NCBI GenBank assembly: GCA_016709765.1 | Contig: JADJMD010000012.1 | Location: forward strand, 789,842-853,841 | Length of the DNA: 64,000 nt | Source: Ignavibacteriales bacterium | GTDB lineage: Bacteria > Bacteroidota > Ignavibacteria > Ignavibacteriales > Ignavibacteriaceae | Reading direction: 5' to 3' | Part shown: positions 44,022-53,974 of the stretch, piece after piece | How the letters are laid out: the number at the start of each line of letters is the position of its first letter | Numbering within the stretch: the first letter of the stretch is position 1 | Program-made: the position numbers and the translations under genes | Notes under the pieces: model-generated | The model's input: only the letters and a program-made list of their open reading frames with translations | The model's database searches: none | What the model was told of the DNA's origin: nothing

Positions 44022-46247
44022 CTATATCTCATCAACAATTTTATTAAAGGTTAAGCTTGGGCGCATAGCTGCAGAAGCTTTCTTATCATCCGGGAAATAA
44101 TATCCGCCAACATCTACAGGTTTTCCTTGTACAGAAATCAAATCTTTTACAATTGATTCTTCGTTTGTTTTGATTTCCTTTTCCATCTTAGCAAATCGAG
44201 TTTTGAGTTCAGCATCTTTATTTTGTTCTGCTAATGCTTCTGCCCAATAAAATGCAAGATAGAATGAGCTTCCACGGTTATCAATCTCTCCGGCTTTTCT
44301 GGATGGGTAACGAGAGTTCTCTAAATATTTTCCGATTGCAACATCAAGTGTTTCCGCTAAAAGTGCAGCCTTTGCATTTCCTGTTTTATCAGCAATCATT
44401 TCTAAAGAAGGAACAAGTGCGCAATATTCACCCAGTGAATCCCATCTTAAATGATTTTCTTTTAAAAACTGTTCAACATGTTTTGGTGCCGAACCACCCG
44501 CTCCCGTTTCAAATAATCCGCCACCATTTAATAACGGAACGATTGAAAGCATTCTTGCACTTGTGCCCAACTCAAGTATCGGGAATAAATCAGTCAGATA
44601 ATCACGAAGTACATTACCAGTTACCGAAATCGTATTCAATCCTCTCCTTACTCTTTCAAGAGTATATTTCATTGCATCAACCGGTTTAAGGATTTTAATT
44701 TCAAGTCCATTTGTATCGTGTTCCGGCAGATACTTATTAATCTTTGCTATTATTTCTCGATCGTGCGCCCTGTTTTTATCAAGCCAAAAAATTGCCGGAG
44801 AAGAAGAAGCTTTTGCTCTTTTTACAGCCAGTTTTATCCAATCTTTAATCGGCTCATCTTTAGCCTGGCACATTCTAAAAATATCACCTAATTCAACTTT
44901 CTGATCCAGTAGAGTTGTACCATTAGAATTTACAACACGAACAATTCCATTTCCTTTTGCTTCAAAAGTTTTATCGTGTGAGCCATATTCCTCTGCCTTC
45001 TGGGCCATCAAACCAACATTTGATACCGCACCCATTGTTGCTGGATTGAACTGACCATTCACCTTAGCATCTTCCATAATTTCATTGTAAATCGTTGCAT
45101 AAGAACGGTCCGGAATCATAGCAATACAGTCTTGCAATTCATCCTTCCGATTCCACATTCTGCCGCCATCACGTACAACATTTGGCATTGATGCATCAAC
45201 TATTACATCATTTGGAACATGCAGATTCGTTTTTCCTATTCTTGAATCAACCATTGCAAGCTGGGGCTGATATTCATATACTTTATTTATATCAGCTTCT
45301 ATTTCTGTTCTTTTAGCTTCCGGAAGTTTTTTTAATTTTTCAAGTACATTCATAAGACCATTGTTAACATTAGCACCGATCTCTCTAAGCGCGTCAGAAT
45401 GTTTATCAAGAGCATCTTTAAAGTAAATCGATACAGCATGTCCAAACATTATTGGATCAGAAATTTTCATCATTGTTGCTTTAAGATGTAACGACAGAAG
45501 TACGTTATCTTTTTTTGCTTCTTCTATTTGTTCTGCATAGAATTTTCTCAACTCTTTAACATTCATAACTGTAGAGTCGATCACTTCACCTTTAAGCAGA
45601 TTTAGTTTTTCTTTTAGAACAGTAACGGCTCCTTTTGTATCAACATATTCAATTTTAACAACGTCATCCGCATTTAGTGTTAGTGATTTTTCATTACCAT
45701 AAAAATCTTTTTCAGACATAAACGCAACACGAGATTTTGATCCTGATTCCGGCCAGGGTTTCATCATTTTGTGAGGATGTTTCTGTGCAAACTTTTTAAC
45801 CGATGTTGCGGCTCTTCGATCAGAATTTCCCTCTCTTAAAACCGGATTTACAGCAGAGCCAAGAACCTTTGCAAATCTTTCTTTTAACTTTTTCTCTTCA
45901 TCATTTTTTGGTTCTTCGGGATAATCTGGAATTTTATATCCCTTATCCTGCAATTCTTTTATAGCCGATTGGAGCTGTGGAATTGATGCGCTGATGTTGG
46001 GAAGCTTTATAATGTTTGCGTCAGGAGTTTTTGCAACTTCACCCAATTCATATAGAAAATCAGGAATTTTTTGTTCATCAGTTAGATTATCAGGAAAATT
46101 TGCAATAATTCTGCCCGCAAGAGAAATATCTTTTAATTCAATATCGATTCCTGTTCCTTTGGCAAATGATTTTACGATAGGAAGTAAACAGTAAGTTGCT
46201 AAAGCTGGTGCTTCATCAATTTTTGTCCAGATTATTTTGGATCCCAT
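44022..46247 (-). CDS. icd: Monomeric NADP-dependent isocitrate dehydrogenase
   Basis: A 741-residue enzyme of the large monomeric IDH family, which oxidises isocitrate to 2-oxoglutarate in the TCA cycle and makes NADPH. Features include IIWTKIDEAPALATYCLLPI at the start, NPVLREGNSDRRAATSVKKF (isocitrate-binding), the Mg-site region WLDKNRAHDREI, ILELGTSARMLSIVPLLNGG and NRGSSFYLAFYWA. Length matches the family (about 740). It is a distinct family from the common dimeric IDH. Reading frame fully intact. Monocistronic with a terminator. Confidence 0.97.
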   Translation of the reverse strand: MGSKIIWTKIDEAPALATYCLLPIVKSFAKGTGIDIELKDISLAGRIIANFPDNLTDEQKIPDFLYELGEVAKTPDANIIKLPNISASIPQLQSAIKELQDKGYKIPDYPEEPKNDEEKKLKERFAKVLGSAVNPVLREGNSDRRAATSVKKFAQKHPHKMMKPWPESGSKSRVAFMSEKDFYGNEKSLTLNADDVVKIEYVDTKGAVTVLKEKLNLLKGEVIDSTVMNVKELRKFYAEQIEEAKKDNVLLSLHLKATMMKISDPIMFGHAVSIYFKDALDKHSDALREIGANVNNGLMNVLEKLKKLPEAKRTEIEADINKVYEYQPQLAMVDSRIGKTNLHVPNDVIVDASMPNVVRDGGRMWNRKDELQDCIAMIPDRSYATIYNEIMEDAKVNGQFNPATMGAVSNVGLMAQKAEEYGSHDKTFEAKGNGIVRVVNSNGTTLLDQKVELGDIFRMCQAKDEPIKDWIKLAVKRAKASSSPAIFWLDKNRAHDREIIAKINKYLPEHDTNGLEIKILKPVDAMKYTLERVRRGLNTISVTGNVLRDYLTDLFPILELGTSARMLSIVPLLNGGGLFETGAGGSAPKHVEQFLKENHLRWDSLGEYCALVPSLEMIADKTGNAKAALLAETLDVAIGKYLENSRYPSRKAGEIDNRGSSFYLAFYWAEALAEQNKDAELKTRFAKMEKEIKTNEESIVKDLISVQGKPVDVGGYYFPDDKKASAAMRPSLTFNKIVDEI

Positions 46248-46572
46248 TATTTCTCACTCTCTTAAGTTTATAAAAATTTAATTTTGATTTTATTTGACGT
46301 TAAAATACTCAATATTAAATAATAATTGAAGGTATGATTTGGTACTCTGATAATGTAATAATATAAAAACAATAATCGACTGTTTTTACAGTATTATTAT
46401 GTAGATCTGAAATAGCTTCAAGAACATATATATTTTTACAAAATTGAGCTTTAAGAATCTAAAATAATTTGCCGTAACGAACAGAATAGTACTTTTGTGA
46501 TAGTCCCTTTTTTATTAACTCTTTGGCATAATTATGGGTCCCATATTTTTAATTATATCAGGAGAGAGAGTC
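46248..46572. other. Divergent intergenic region
   Basis: About 325 AT-rich bases lie between icd (minus) and the TPR protein (plus). It should contain both promoters. The only clear signal is a GGAGAGAGAG Shine-Dalgarno stretch at 46561-46570 before the TPR-protein ATG. No further gene is visible. Confidence 0.45.
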
Positions 46573-47275
46573 ATGAAAACCTTATTGATATTACTTGCCA
46601 TTAGCTTAATAATAAGTTTTAAATCTATTGCTCAACGTAATCCAGGTAATGAAAGAACTCCACCAGGTGATAGAATTGATAGACTAGATGATCGAAATCC
46701 AGTTCAAAATCCAATCCGTAATCCAGAACAAAAGCGCCAGCCAATTGAACAACCGATAAGAGAAAAAAGAAAATCTACCGCAATGTTATCCACCACCGGA
46801 ACCCGTTATCGTAGAAATTGTAGAAGTCTGGAATCCAAATCCTACTATTGATTATCCAGGTCCTGAACGTCCAATATTTGATCCACCTCTAGGCCCGATA
46901 ATAGACACTCCACCAAGATTAGAAGATCTTTCACTTTCTGAAGTTTATGAACTTGGGATAAGGAATCTTGATTGTGAAATATATAATCAGGCAATAAAAT
47001 GCTTTAATATTTTAATAGAAGATGATCCGCTTAATTATGAATATTATTGTTACAGAGGAAGAGCTTATCACGGATTAGAACTATTCGATAGAGCAATAAA
47101 GGATTATCAAAAATCCATAAAAATTAATAAAAGTTATGCAGATAGTTATTATTATCTAGGTTTAACTGAAATAACCATTGATAATATTGATGGGGCTATT
47201 GTGGATTTTCAAATTGCCGCTGATTTAGGAAACCAGAAAGCACAACAATTAATGAAAAAATATTTTTCTCGTTGA
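46573..47275 (+). CDS. Secreted TPR-repeat protein, one frameshift
   Basis: About 234 residues from ATG 46573, supported by the GGAGAGAG site; an earlier in-frame ATG at 46534 would precede the signal peptide with unrelated residues. A signal peptide (MKTLLILLAISLIISFKSIA) leads into a charged proline/arginine-rich linker (NPVQNPIRNPEQKRQP) and then three TPR units: AIKCFNILIEDDPLNYEYYC, AIKDYQKSIKINKSYADSYY and NIDGAIVDFQIAADLGNQKA. The frame shifts near 46790; after it the text continues PPEPVIVEIVEVWNPNPTID. TPRs mediate protein contacts; the partner is unknown. Confidence 0.78.
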
Positions 47276-47521
47276 TCTTTTGGGATAAGATTTTTAATAA
47301 TTTTAACAGAAAAATAAAAGTATTTTATTACTAATTCTCTTTATTATAATTAGAAATCACTTAATCCATTAACCAATTAAATTTAGGACTATATCATCAA
47401 TAAGCTAATAATAGCCGTTTACCGATAAATATTATCAATTCGCCGATTTTTACTTTCCGCATTGTTAACTTTGTATTACTTTTCCGCCAGAAAACGGTAT
47501 ATCTTTTTAAGGAGTAGAAAA

Positions 47522-48232
47522 ATGGAAGAAAATAAAAACTCGGTTGATAAAAGAGTATTGCTAGGCAGCATACTAATTGGATTAGGTGGATTATTTTTTC
47601 TTAATTCTTTAGACATTTTTAATTTTAATTTTGGCAGAGTAATCTTTTCCTGGCCTTTCTTTTTTATCGTGATCGGAATGTATCTGACGCTAAATACTTC
47701 AAGAAAAATGTTAGGCGGAATTCTTGCAGGGCTTGGATTTGTTTTTATTCTTCCCAGAATTTTTCCTACAATAGATTATGATGGATCAGTTGTACTTGCA
47801 ATATTTTTAATTGCAATTGGTAGTTATATAATTCTAAACCAAAGAAAGAAGTCTGAAGAGACTAATGAACTTGGGCAAATTACAAAGGATGTTATTGATG
47901 ATGTTGCAATCTTTGGAGGCGGAACAAAAATAGTTACTTCGGATAGTTTTCGCGGTGGTAATATTACGGCGGTTTTTGGCGGATCGGAAATAATCCTAAA
48001 GGGTTCTAAACTTGCTGAAGGTACAAGCTCAATTGACATTCTTGCAGTTTTTGGCGGTACTACAATCGTTGTTCCTCCAGATTGGAATGTTATTATGAAT
48101 GTAACTTCGATCTTTGGTGGTTTTTCAAATAAAAGTATAAAAGATCCAAGCCGTATTGTTGATACGAGCAGAACATTAATTGTCAAAGGATTAGTTGTAT
48201 TTGGTGGCGGCGAATTGAAAACATATTTGTAA
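47522..48232 (+). CDS. LiaF/DUF5668-like membrane protein with FGG-repeat domain
   Basis: About 236 residues from ATG 47522 (MEENKNSVDKRVLLGSILIG), with AAGGAG just upstream; the longer frame from 47462 is not favoured. Four membrane helices fill residues 10-110. The soluble C-terminal domain carries five evenly spaced turns: VAIFGGGTK, TAVFGGSE, LAVFGGTT, TSIFGGFS and LVVFGGGE, a right-handed beta-helix-like LiaF domain. LiaF-type proteins sense or restrain cell-envelope stress signalling. It directly precedes a LytS-like kinase and LytTR regulator (9-base gap), which suggests it modulates them. Confidence 0.87.
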   Translation: MEENKNSVDKRVLLGSILIGLGGLFFLNSLDIFNFNFGRVIFSWPFFFIVIGMYLTLNTSRKMLGGILAGLGFVFILPRIFPTIDYDGSVVLAIFLIAIGSYIILNQRKKSEETNELGQITKDVIDDVAIFGGGTKIVTSDSFRGGNITAVFGGSEIILKGSKLAEGTSSIDILAVFGGTTIVVPPDWNVIMNVTSIFGGFSNKSIKDPSRIVDTSRTLIVKGLVVFGGGELKTYL

Positions 48233-48241
48233 TTTTCAATT

Positions 48242-49301
48242 ATGTCTATTAACCCGATATTAAAAAATCCTAAAAGCATTCTACTATACTTGTTGTTTGT
48301 TATAGCAATTGCAGTTCTGTATGTAAATCTTATTACGTTTGAAGGCAAAATTACTTTTACTATCTCAGTTGTGGATGCAGTTGTCTTCAATCTTTTAATT
48401 GCAGCACTAGGTTTAAGCTTTTGGTATTCTTCTGTTTATCTTTCCATCGAACACAATCAAATAACAAAAGTTATACTTACCCACTTTGGTGGTGGATTAC
48501 TTATTTCTATCGTGTGGCTTGCATTAGGATATTTTGCTACCATAAGTATAATTAACGATACAGAAATGTTTGGCGATTTTTTTGTAAAGACAATTAAATC
48601 AAGATTTATTATTGGAATTCTTTATTATTTTCTATTAACTGCATTTTATTACATTGTAATTTATTATTCTGGATTTCAAGAAAGAGTTTTAAAAGAAACT
48701 GAATTAAAAAATCTTGTTACCGAAGCAGAATTGCGGTCATTAAAATTTCAGATCAATCCACACTTTATTTTTAATAGTTTAAATTCAATTAGCGCTTTAA
48801 CTGAGATTGATCCAAAAAAGCAAAGCAAATGATAATTAAGCTCGCGGATTTTTTACGATACACACTTGCCAACAATGATCGACAAAAGAACTCACTTAAC
48901 GAAGAATTAAAAAATATTAAATTGTATCTTGATATTGAAAAGATAAGATTTGATGATAAGTTTATTTACGTTGAAGAACTACAGGAAGAATGCGGTAAAA
49001 CAGAGATACCCAGCATGATTCTGCAGCCGCTTTTGAAAACGCCATTAAACACGCTGTTTATGAAACACTTGATACGGTTACAATTAAACTAACTTGTACA
49101 AAGCAAGATGATTTTTTAAAGATTACACTTTGCAATAACTTTGAAGGTGAATCCCACAAAAAGGGTGCTGGTGTTGGATTGAAGAATATTAAAGAAAGAT
49201 TATCATTAATTTATCAACAGGATAATCTTATGGAAATTAAAAAAGAGAATGGTAAATTTACAGTGAATATCTATATACCTTTACAAAAAGAATTAGTTTA
49301 G
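48242..49301 (+). CDS. LytS/YehU-family sensor histidine kinase, two frameshifts
   Basis: Repaired, about 353 residues. Four membrane helices fill residues 1-160. The kinase core has the His-kinase family motif FQINPHFIFNSLNSISAL with phospho-acceptor His, KLADFLRYTLANN, EIPSMILQPL then ENAIKHAV (N-box) and GAGVGLKNIKERLSLIY (G-box). The frame breaks at an A-run near 48831 and near 49028; both repairs give the family sequence. It pairs with the LytTR regulator 4 bases downstream. Confidence 0.9.
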
Positions 49302-49305
49302 GACT

Positions 49306-50055
49306 ATGGTAAATAAAATAAAGATAATTATCGTTGATGATGAATCACTTGCTAGACAAATTACCAAAAATTATTTAGCTAACAGGGATGATGTTGAGAT
49401 TCTTGATGAGTGCTCAAACGGATTTGATGCTATAAAAAAAATTAACGAGCTAAAACCTGATCTTATTTTTCTTGATATTCAAATGCCGAAATTAAACGGA
49501 TTTGAAATGCTAGAACTTCTTGAAGATCCACCTATAATTATTTTTACAACTGCATACGATCATTTTGCGATAAAAGCTTTTGAGGTTAGCGCTGTTGATT
49601 ATCTCTTAAAACCATTTTCGGAAGAGAGATTTACAAGTGCATTGCAAAAGGCAATCGCTCAACTTGGTGATAGATTTCAACAAAATTCCGCAATCCAAAA
49701 TATTATTAAACAGCGTGATGAAAAGATTGAGTTTTTAGAACGCGTAGTGATTAAAGATGCTGGAAAGATCACTATTATTCCAGTTGAAGAAGTAAAATGG
49801 ATTGAAGCACAGGATGATTATGTTTTGATAAATTCCGAAAAAGGTAGATTTTTAAAACAAAAGACAATGAAATATTTTGAAAATCATCTTAATGAAAATC
49901 AATTTGTAAGAATTCATAGATCATACATTATTAATTTAGATTTTCTGCAACATCTTGAACAAACCGATACAGAATCTTACCGCTTGGTCTTAAAGAATGG
50001 TAAAGAATTGCCTGTAAGCAAAACTGGATTAACAAAATTAAAATCCACGCTTTAA
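49306..50055 (+). CDS. LytTR-family response regulator
   Basis: A 249-residue protein with an N-terminal receiver domain (IIIVDDESLARQI, phospho-acceptor Asp57 in LIFLDIQMPKLNG, conserved Lys in YLLKPF) and a C-terminal LytTR DNA-binding domain (VEEVKWIEAQDDYVLINSEK, FVRIHRSYIINLDFL). It would act on promoters in response to the adjacent LytS-like kinase. Together with the LiaF-like gene it looks like an envelope-stress module. Intact frame. Confidence 0.95.
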   Translation: MVNKIKIIIVDDESLARQITKNYLANRDDVEILDECSNGFDAIKKINELKPDLIFLDIQMPKLNGFEMLELLEDPPIIIFTTAYDHFAIKAFEVSAVDYLLKPFSEERFTSALQKAIAQLGDRFQQNSAIQNIIKQRDEKIEFLERVVIKDAGKITIIPVEEVKWIEAQDDYVLINSEKGRFLKQKTMKYFENHLNENQFVRIHRSYIINLDFLQHLEQTDTESYRLVLKNGKELPVSKTGLTKLKSTL

Positions 50056-50126
50056 TTTTACTTTATTCAAATCTCCTTAATTAGAAAATACTCCTTGACT
50101 TTAAATAAAATTCGGTTTAAGTTTTT

Positions 50127-50150
50127 AACGTTTGAAATATTTCAAAAGTT
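50127..50150. promoter_or_regulatory. Palindromic operator 1 (regulator promoter)
   Basis: A 24-base inverted repeat with arms AACGTTTGAAAT and ATTTCAAAAGTT (one mismatch), ending 9 bases before the regulator ATG. A TTGACT at 50095-50100 and TAAGTT at 50118-50123 are spaced 17 bases apart and could be its promoter. A near-identical palindrome lies before the downstream FabG-like gene. Likely autoregulatory site of the adjacent GbsR/MarR-type protein. Confidence 0.7.
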
Positions 50151-50159
50151 AAAATCTAA

Positions 50160-50581
50160 ATGACAACTGAAGAAAAGATCAAAAAGAACTTATCCAACGT
50201 TTCGGTGAAGCTTACAAAGCATTTGGTTTAAGTAAACTAATGGGGCATATAATCGCTCTCCTGCTCTTCTCGCCTGAACCACTATCACTTGATGAAATAA
50301 CAAAACAACTTGGACGAAGCAAAGGACCTATTAGCCAGATCGTTAGAAGATTAAGAGATAAACATCTAATCCGCAAAGTTTGGATGCCAAGTAACAACAG
50401 AAAAGATTTTTACGAAGTTGAACCGGAAGTCTTTGAACATGCATTTAGAAATAATTTAGAGTTGATCAAAAACAACACAAGAATAGCCAAACAGTTAAAA
50501 GAGAAAGTAAAAACTGCCAAAAATAATTCCCTGCTTCCTGTTGATAAAAGAATGGAAGAGATGGAAAGTTTTATTTACTAA
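50160..50581 (+). CDS. GbsR/MarR-type winged-helix regulator, one frameshift
   Basis: Repaired, about 140 residues from ATG 50160 (MTTEEK). After a frameshift near 50178 it continues as QKELIQRFGEAYKAFGLSKL, then LLLFSPEPLSLDEITKQLGR and SKGPISQIVRRLRDKHLIRK. VWMPSNNRKDFYEVEPEVFE follows. This is the GbsR-like (COG1510-type) winged helix: recognition helix SKGPISQIVRRL and wing around NNRKDFY. GbsR proteins repress genes and respond to small ligands. Palindromes flank it on both sides. Its stop overlaps a small ORF (TAATG). Confidence 0.85.
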
Positions 50582-50676
50582 TGGAAACGCATTACAATAA
50601 CTTTCTTACTGCATGGGCAAAAGAAAGAAAAAAAAATATACAAGTAGAAATAAAAATATTTAGATTCATCGTTTGA
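50581..50676 (+). CDS. Possible 31-residue ORF coupled to the regulator
   Basis: ATG 50581 overlaps the regulator stop (TAATG) and opens a frame starting METHYNNFLTAWAKERKKNI that ends at TGA 50674-50676, inside operator 2. The N-terminal stretch NNFLTAWAK resembles the start of the acyl-CoA ligase downstream (NNFQIDWLANWAK). It could be a leader peptide, a remnant of a duplicated ligase, or part of a gene broken by errors; it is too short to judge. Confidence 0.3.
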   Translation: METHYNNFLTAWAKERKKNIQVEIKIFRFIV

Positions 50677-50691
50677 AAATTTTCAAACGTT
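50668..50691. promoter_or_regulatory. Palindromic operator 2 (before FabG-like gene)
   Basis: A perfect 20-base inverted repeat (50670-50689) with arms CGTTTGAAAA and TTTTCAAACG, 19 bases before the ATG of the reductase. It matches operator 1 closely across 24 bases (50668-50691). The spacing between the two operators is about 540 bases, enclosing the regulator gene. Confidence 0.75.
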
Positions 50692-50710
50692 AAAAACTAA
50701 GGAAAGTAAA

Positions 50711-51452
50711 ATGAAAAGATTAGAAAATAAAGTTGCTATTATTACCGGCGGTGCTCAGGGTATTGGGAAAGCTACCGTTAAAAGTTTTGCCCAAGAAGGT
50801 GCAATCATAATCATTTGGGACGTAAATGAAATAAAAGCTTTTTCCACAATAAATGAATTAAAAGAAATAAGTGAAAATATTGAATTCCAAAAAGTTGATG
50901 TTACAAGTTTGGATTCTGTCACCACGGCGGTAAACGAAATAGTTTCAAAACATAAAAGATTGATATCCTAATTAACAATGCGGGAATAACCCGTGACGCT
51001 TCCCTTTTAAAATGACTCCGGACCAATGGAAGCAAGTAATTGATGTAAACTTAACCGGCGTTTTTAATTGTACAAAGGCTGTAGCACCAATTATGGTTGA
51101 AAATAAATCAGGTAAAATTGTTAACACTTCATCCGTTGTTGGTTTATATGGTAATTTTGGACAGACAAATTATGTGGCAACAAAATCAGGAATAATTGGG
51201 ATGACAAAAGTTTGGGCTCGCGAGCTTGGCAGAAAAGGAATTAATGTTAACGCCGTTGCACCGGGATTTATAGCAACAGAAATGGTTGAGACTGTTCCTG
51301 AAAAAGTTATTGATATGTTGAAAGAAAAAACTCCACTTGGTAAACTTGGTAATCCGGAGGACATTGCGAATGCATATTTATTTTTAGTAAGCGATGAAGC
51401 AAAATATATTACCGGTACGGTGTTAAGTGTTGATGGTGGATTGGTTTTATGA
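50711..51452 (+). CDS. FabG-like 3-oxoacyl reductase (SDR), two frameshifts
   Basis: Repaired, about 247 residues. The classical SDR features are the cofactor motif ITGGAQGIGK (residues 11-20), ILINNAGITRDASLL, and the catalytic Ser/Tyr/Lys in NTSSVVGLYGNFGQTNYVAT-K. The C-terminus SVDGGLVL is also typical. FabG enzymes reduce 3-oxoacyl-ACP or -CoA with NADPH. Breaks: a missing G near 50962 and a missing A in the run 51009-51012. Its stop overlaps the KAS III-like start (ATGA). A GGAAAG ribosome-binding site precedes the ATG. Confidence 0.92.
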
Positions 51453-52440
51453 TAAGAAATGCTCAAATAGTTTCATCCGGAATGTATGTGCCTGACAGAG
51501 TATTACCAAACTCTTTCTTTAATGAATTACTGGGTGAAGATGTAGATACCTGGCTTCGTGAAAATCTTACAATAAAGGAACGAAGATGGTGCAATGATAA
51601 TCAATCTACCGCTGATTTGTGTGTTGAAGCCGCGAAAATAATTTTAGATAATGCAAAAATAAAAGCAGATGAACTTGATTTAATTATTATTGCAACGGAT
51701 ACTCCTGAGTATATTTCACCTTCAACTGCTTCTGTTGTACAATATCGATTAGAGCTATTAAATCTGGAACGTTCGATGTAAATACCGCTTGTGCTGGATT
51801 TGTAACCACGCTTGATATAGCTTCAAAATATATTATATCGGACAAAAAGTATAACAAAGTTTTGGTTATTGGTGCTTATGCGATGAGTAAATATTTAAAT
51901 CTGCAGGATAAAAAAACAGTAACTCTTTTCGCTGATGGAGCTGCAGGAGTTCTACTTACATCAATTGAAAATGGAAAGGAAGGATTTCTTACAAGTAAAC
52001 TTTATACTGAAGGACAATATTGTGATTGGATGGGTATTTACGCCGGTGGTACACATCAGCCTGTCACACAAAAAGTTTTAGAGAATAAAGATCATTTACT
52101 AAAGTTTGTCAAAAAATTCCCGAAAGAAACTAATCCAATTACATGGACACGAATGATTAAAGAAGCCTGTAATGAACTAAAAATAAAACCAGATGATATA
52201 GATCATTACTTCATCACTCAGATAAATATTAATTCTATTTGGGAAACTCTTGATAATCTTGAAGTTGAAAGGAAAAAAGGCCATACTATTATGGAAAAGT
52301 ATGCGTATACTGGCTCTGCTTGCATACCTATGGCTTTTGATGATGCTAATAAAAAAGGATTGATTAAAAAAGGAGATTTAGTTTTGTTCATTGGTTCCGG
52401 TGGCGGATTAGTATTTGCTTTATCAATTTTTAAAATGTAA
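51449..52440 (+). CDS. KAS III-like (FabH-type) condensing enzyme with altered active site, one frameshift
   Basis: Repaired, about 331 residues with a thiolase fold. It starts RNAQIVSSGMYVPDRVLPNS; the nucleophile region is VNTACAGFVTTLDIA with Cys at 51790-51792. Then come LFADGAAGVLL and a C-terminal FIGSGGGLVFAL. Against FabH, the catalytic His position (PHQAN) reads ITQIN, giving Thr (52216-52218), and the Asn position (GNTSAAS) reads AYTGSAC, giving Tyr (52306-52308). So Cys is kept but His and Asn are lost, which argues against ordinary decarboxylative condensation; acyl transfer or a different condensation is possible. One base is missing near 51747. It is co-transcribed with the FabG-like and symporter genes. 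Confidence 0.85.
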
Positions 52441-52453
52441 TAAATAATAAGTT

Positions 52454-53974
52454 ATGGATATCGCTTCAAAAAGAACTTGTATTTGCTGGTTGGATTCTCG
52501 TAATCGCTTACAGCGCAGTGATTTTATTTTTTGTAATTCGCGGTGCACTTAAAAATAAAAAACATAAGTGATTATGCGGTTGGCAATGTTGCATTCTCCC
52601 CGATTGCTGTAGGCCTAGCTTTGGCAGCTTCGATGACGAGCGCTGCTACATTTATAATAAATCCAGGGTTCATTGCATTTTATGGAATTAGCGGAGTTAT
52701 TTCTTACGCAATTGTTATGCCTATTGCAGCAATGGTATCATTGGTTTTACTTACTAAAGGATTCCGTAAACATAGGCAGTAGCGTAAAAGCTCTAACTAT
52801 GGCTCAGTGGATGGGAACAAGATATAAGAGCAGAGGCTATTCCTTATTCTTTGCATTTCTTACACTTCTATTAATCACTTTTATTGTTTTGATATGTGTT
52901 GGATTAACAAAAGTTTTATCCAAAACTTTAAATGTAAGTGAACTTTCTATTCTAATAGGATTAGTTGTTTTCATCTTTGGTTACATGATGTTTGGTGGCG
53001 CGAACTCAATGGTGTACACTAACACAGTACAAGCAGTAATTATGATTATTGTTGCGTTTATATTGCTTGGGTCAGGTTATCACCATTTTTCAAATGGCAT
53101 CTATGGTTTTTTAGATAAGCTTGCAAGCATTGATCCCAAACTTGTTCAAATTACAAATGAAAGTAGTTTTTTATTTCGGGATTATTTCGAAATAATTTTC
53201 GCTCAAATTGTAATTGGAGTTGCAATTGTTTGTCAGCCTCATATAATTACTAAATCACTTCTATTAAAAACTGATAAGGATGTAAATAGATATTTAACAA
53301 CAGGAATAATTACACAAATGCTATTCTTTCTGGTTGTGATTGTGGGACTTTATGCAAGGATTGATTTTCCGGATTTAATAATTAATGGAGCACCATTAAA
53401 ATTAGACGGTATTGTATCGGCTTATGTGGTTAGAGAATTTCCTGTTTACATTGGTTTAATAGTTGTGATGGGATTAATCTCTGCAGGTATATCAACTCTG
53501 GAAGGACTGATTCAATCTGTTTCAACTTCCATTACGGCTGACATCATAAAACCGTTATTTGGAAAATATTTTCCAAATGATGACAGGAAGAACTCCGCCG
53601 CAACTATTTTAACAAACAGAATTGTAATTATATTTATTGCTATTATCTCAATATTTCTTTCATATGATCAATTAGTTAATCCTAATTTAAGTGTTGGCAT
53701 CTTTGCACAGAATGGTGTATACGCTTATTTCTCAGCGGCGTTTGTTCCAATTTTATTTGGGATGTTTTTAAAAGACACTTCAAAGGCTGCAGTTATTACA
53801 GCCTCATTAGTTGCAATTGTTGTTCATTTTAGTTTTTTCTATGGAAACATTAAGGTTCCGTTTAGCATTGCAACGGGACAAAATCCTGGTGTCTCTGCTG
53901 CAATGGCAATTTCTGCATCACTACTTGTTGGAGGATTAGTTTATTTCTTTACCAGGAGAAAAACTGATGAATAA
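52454..53974 (+). CDS. Sodium:solute symporter (SSS family), three frameshifts
   Basis: Repaired, about 506 residues with some 12-13 membrane helices. It has ELVFAGWILVIAYSAVILFF, NISDYAVGNVAFSPIAVGLA, ALAASMTSAATFIINPGFIA and SAGISTLEGLIQSVSTSI, the last containing the Na-site serines of SSS transporters. The panF/acetate-permease-like branch carries organic acids with sodium; the substrate here is unknown. The three breaks, near 52478, 52558 and 52770, all look like extra bases. ATG 52454 is my start choice. Its end overlaps the acyl-CoA ligase start (ATGAATAA). Confidence 0.88.

Noticed and set aside
44234..44689. 151-residue plus-strand ORF
   Set aside because: Antisense shadow of the intact isocitrate dehydrogenase gene.
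46534..46572. Earlier start for the TPR protein
   Set aside because: The earlier ATG would place unrelated residues before a clear signal peptide, and the strong ribosome-binding site is just before ATG 46573.
47824..48390. 188-residue minus-strand ORF
   Set aside because: Antisense to the LiaF-like gene and the start of the kinase gene; no recognisable protein.
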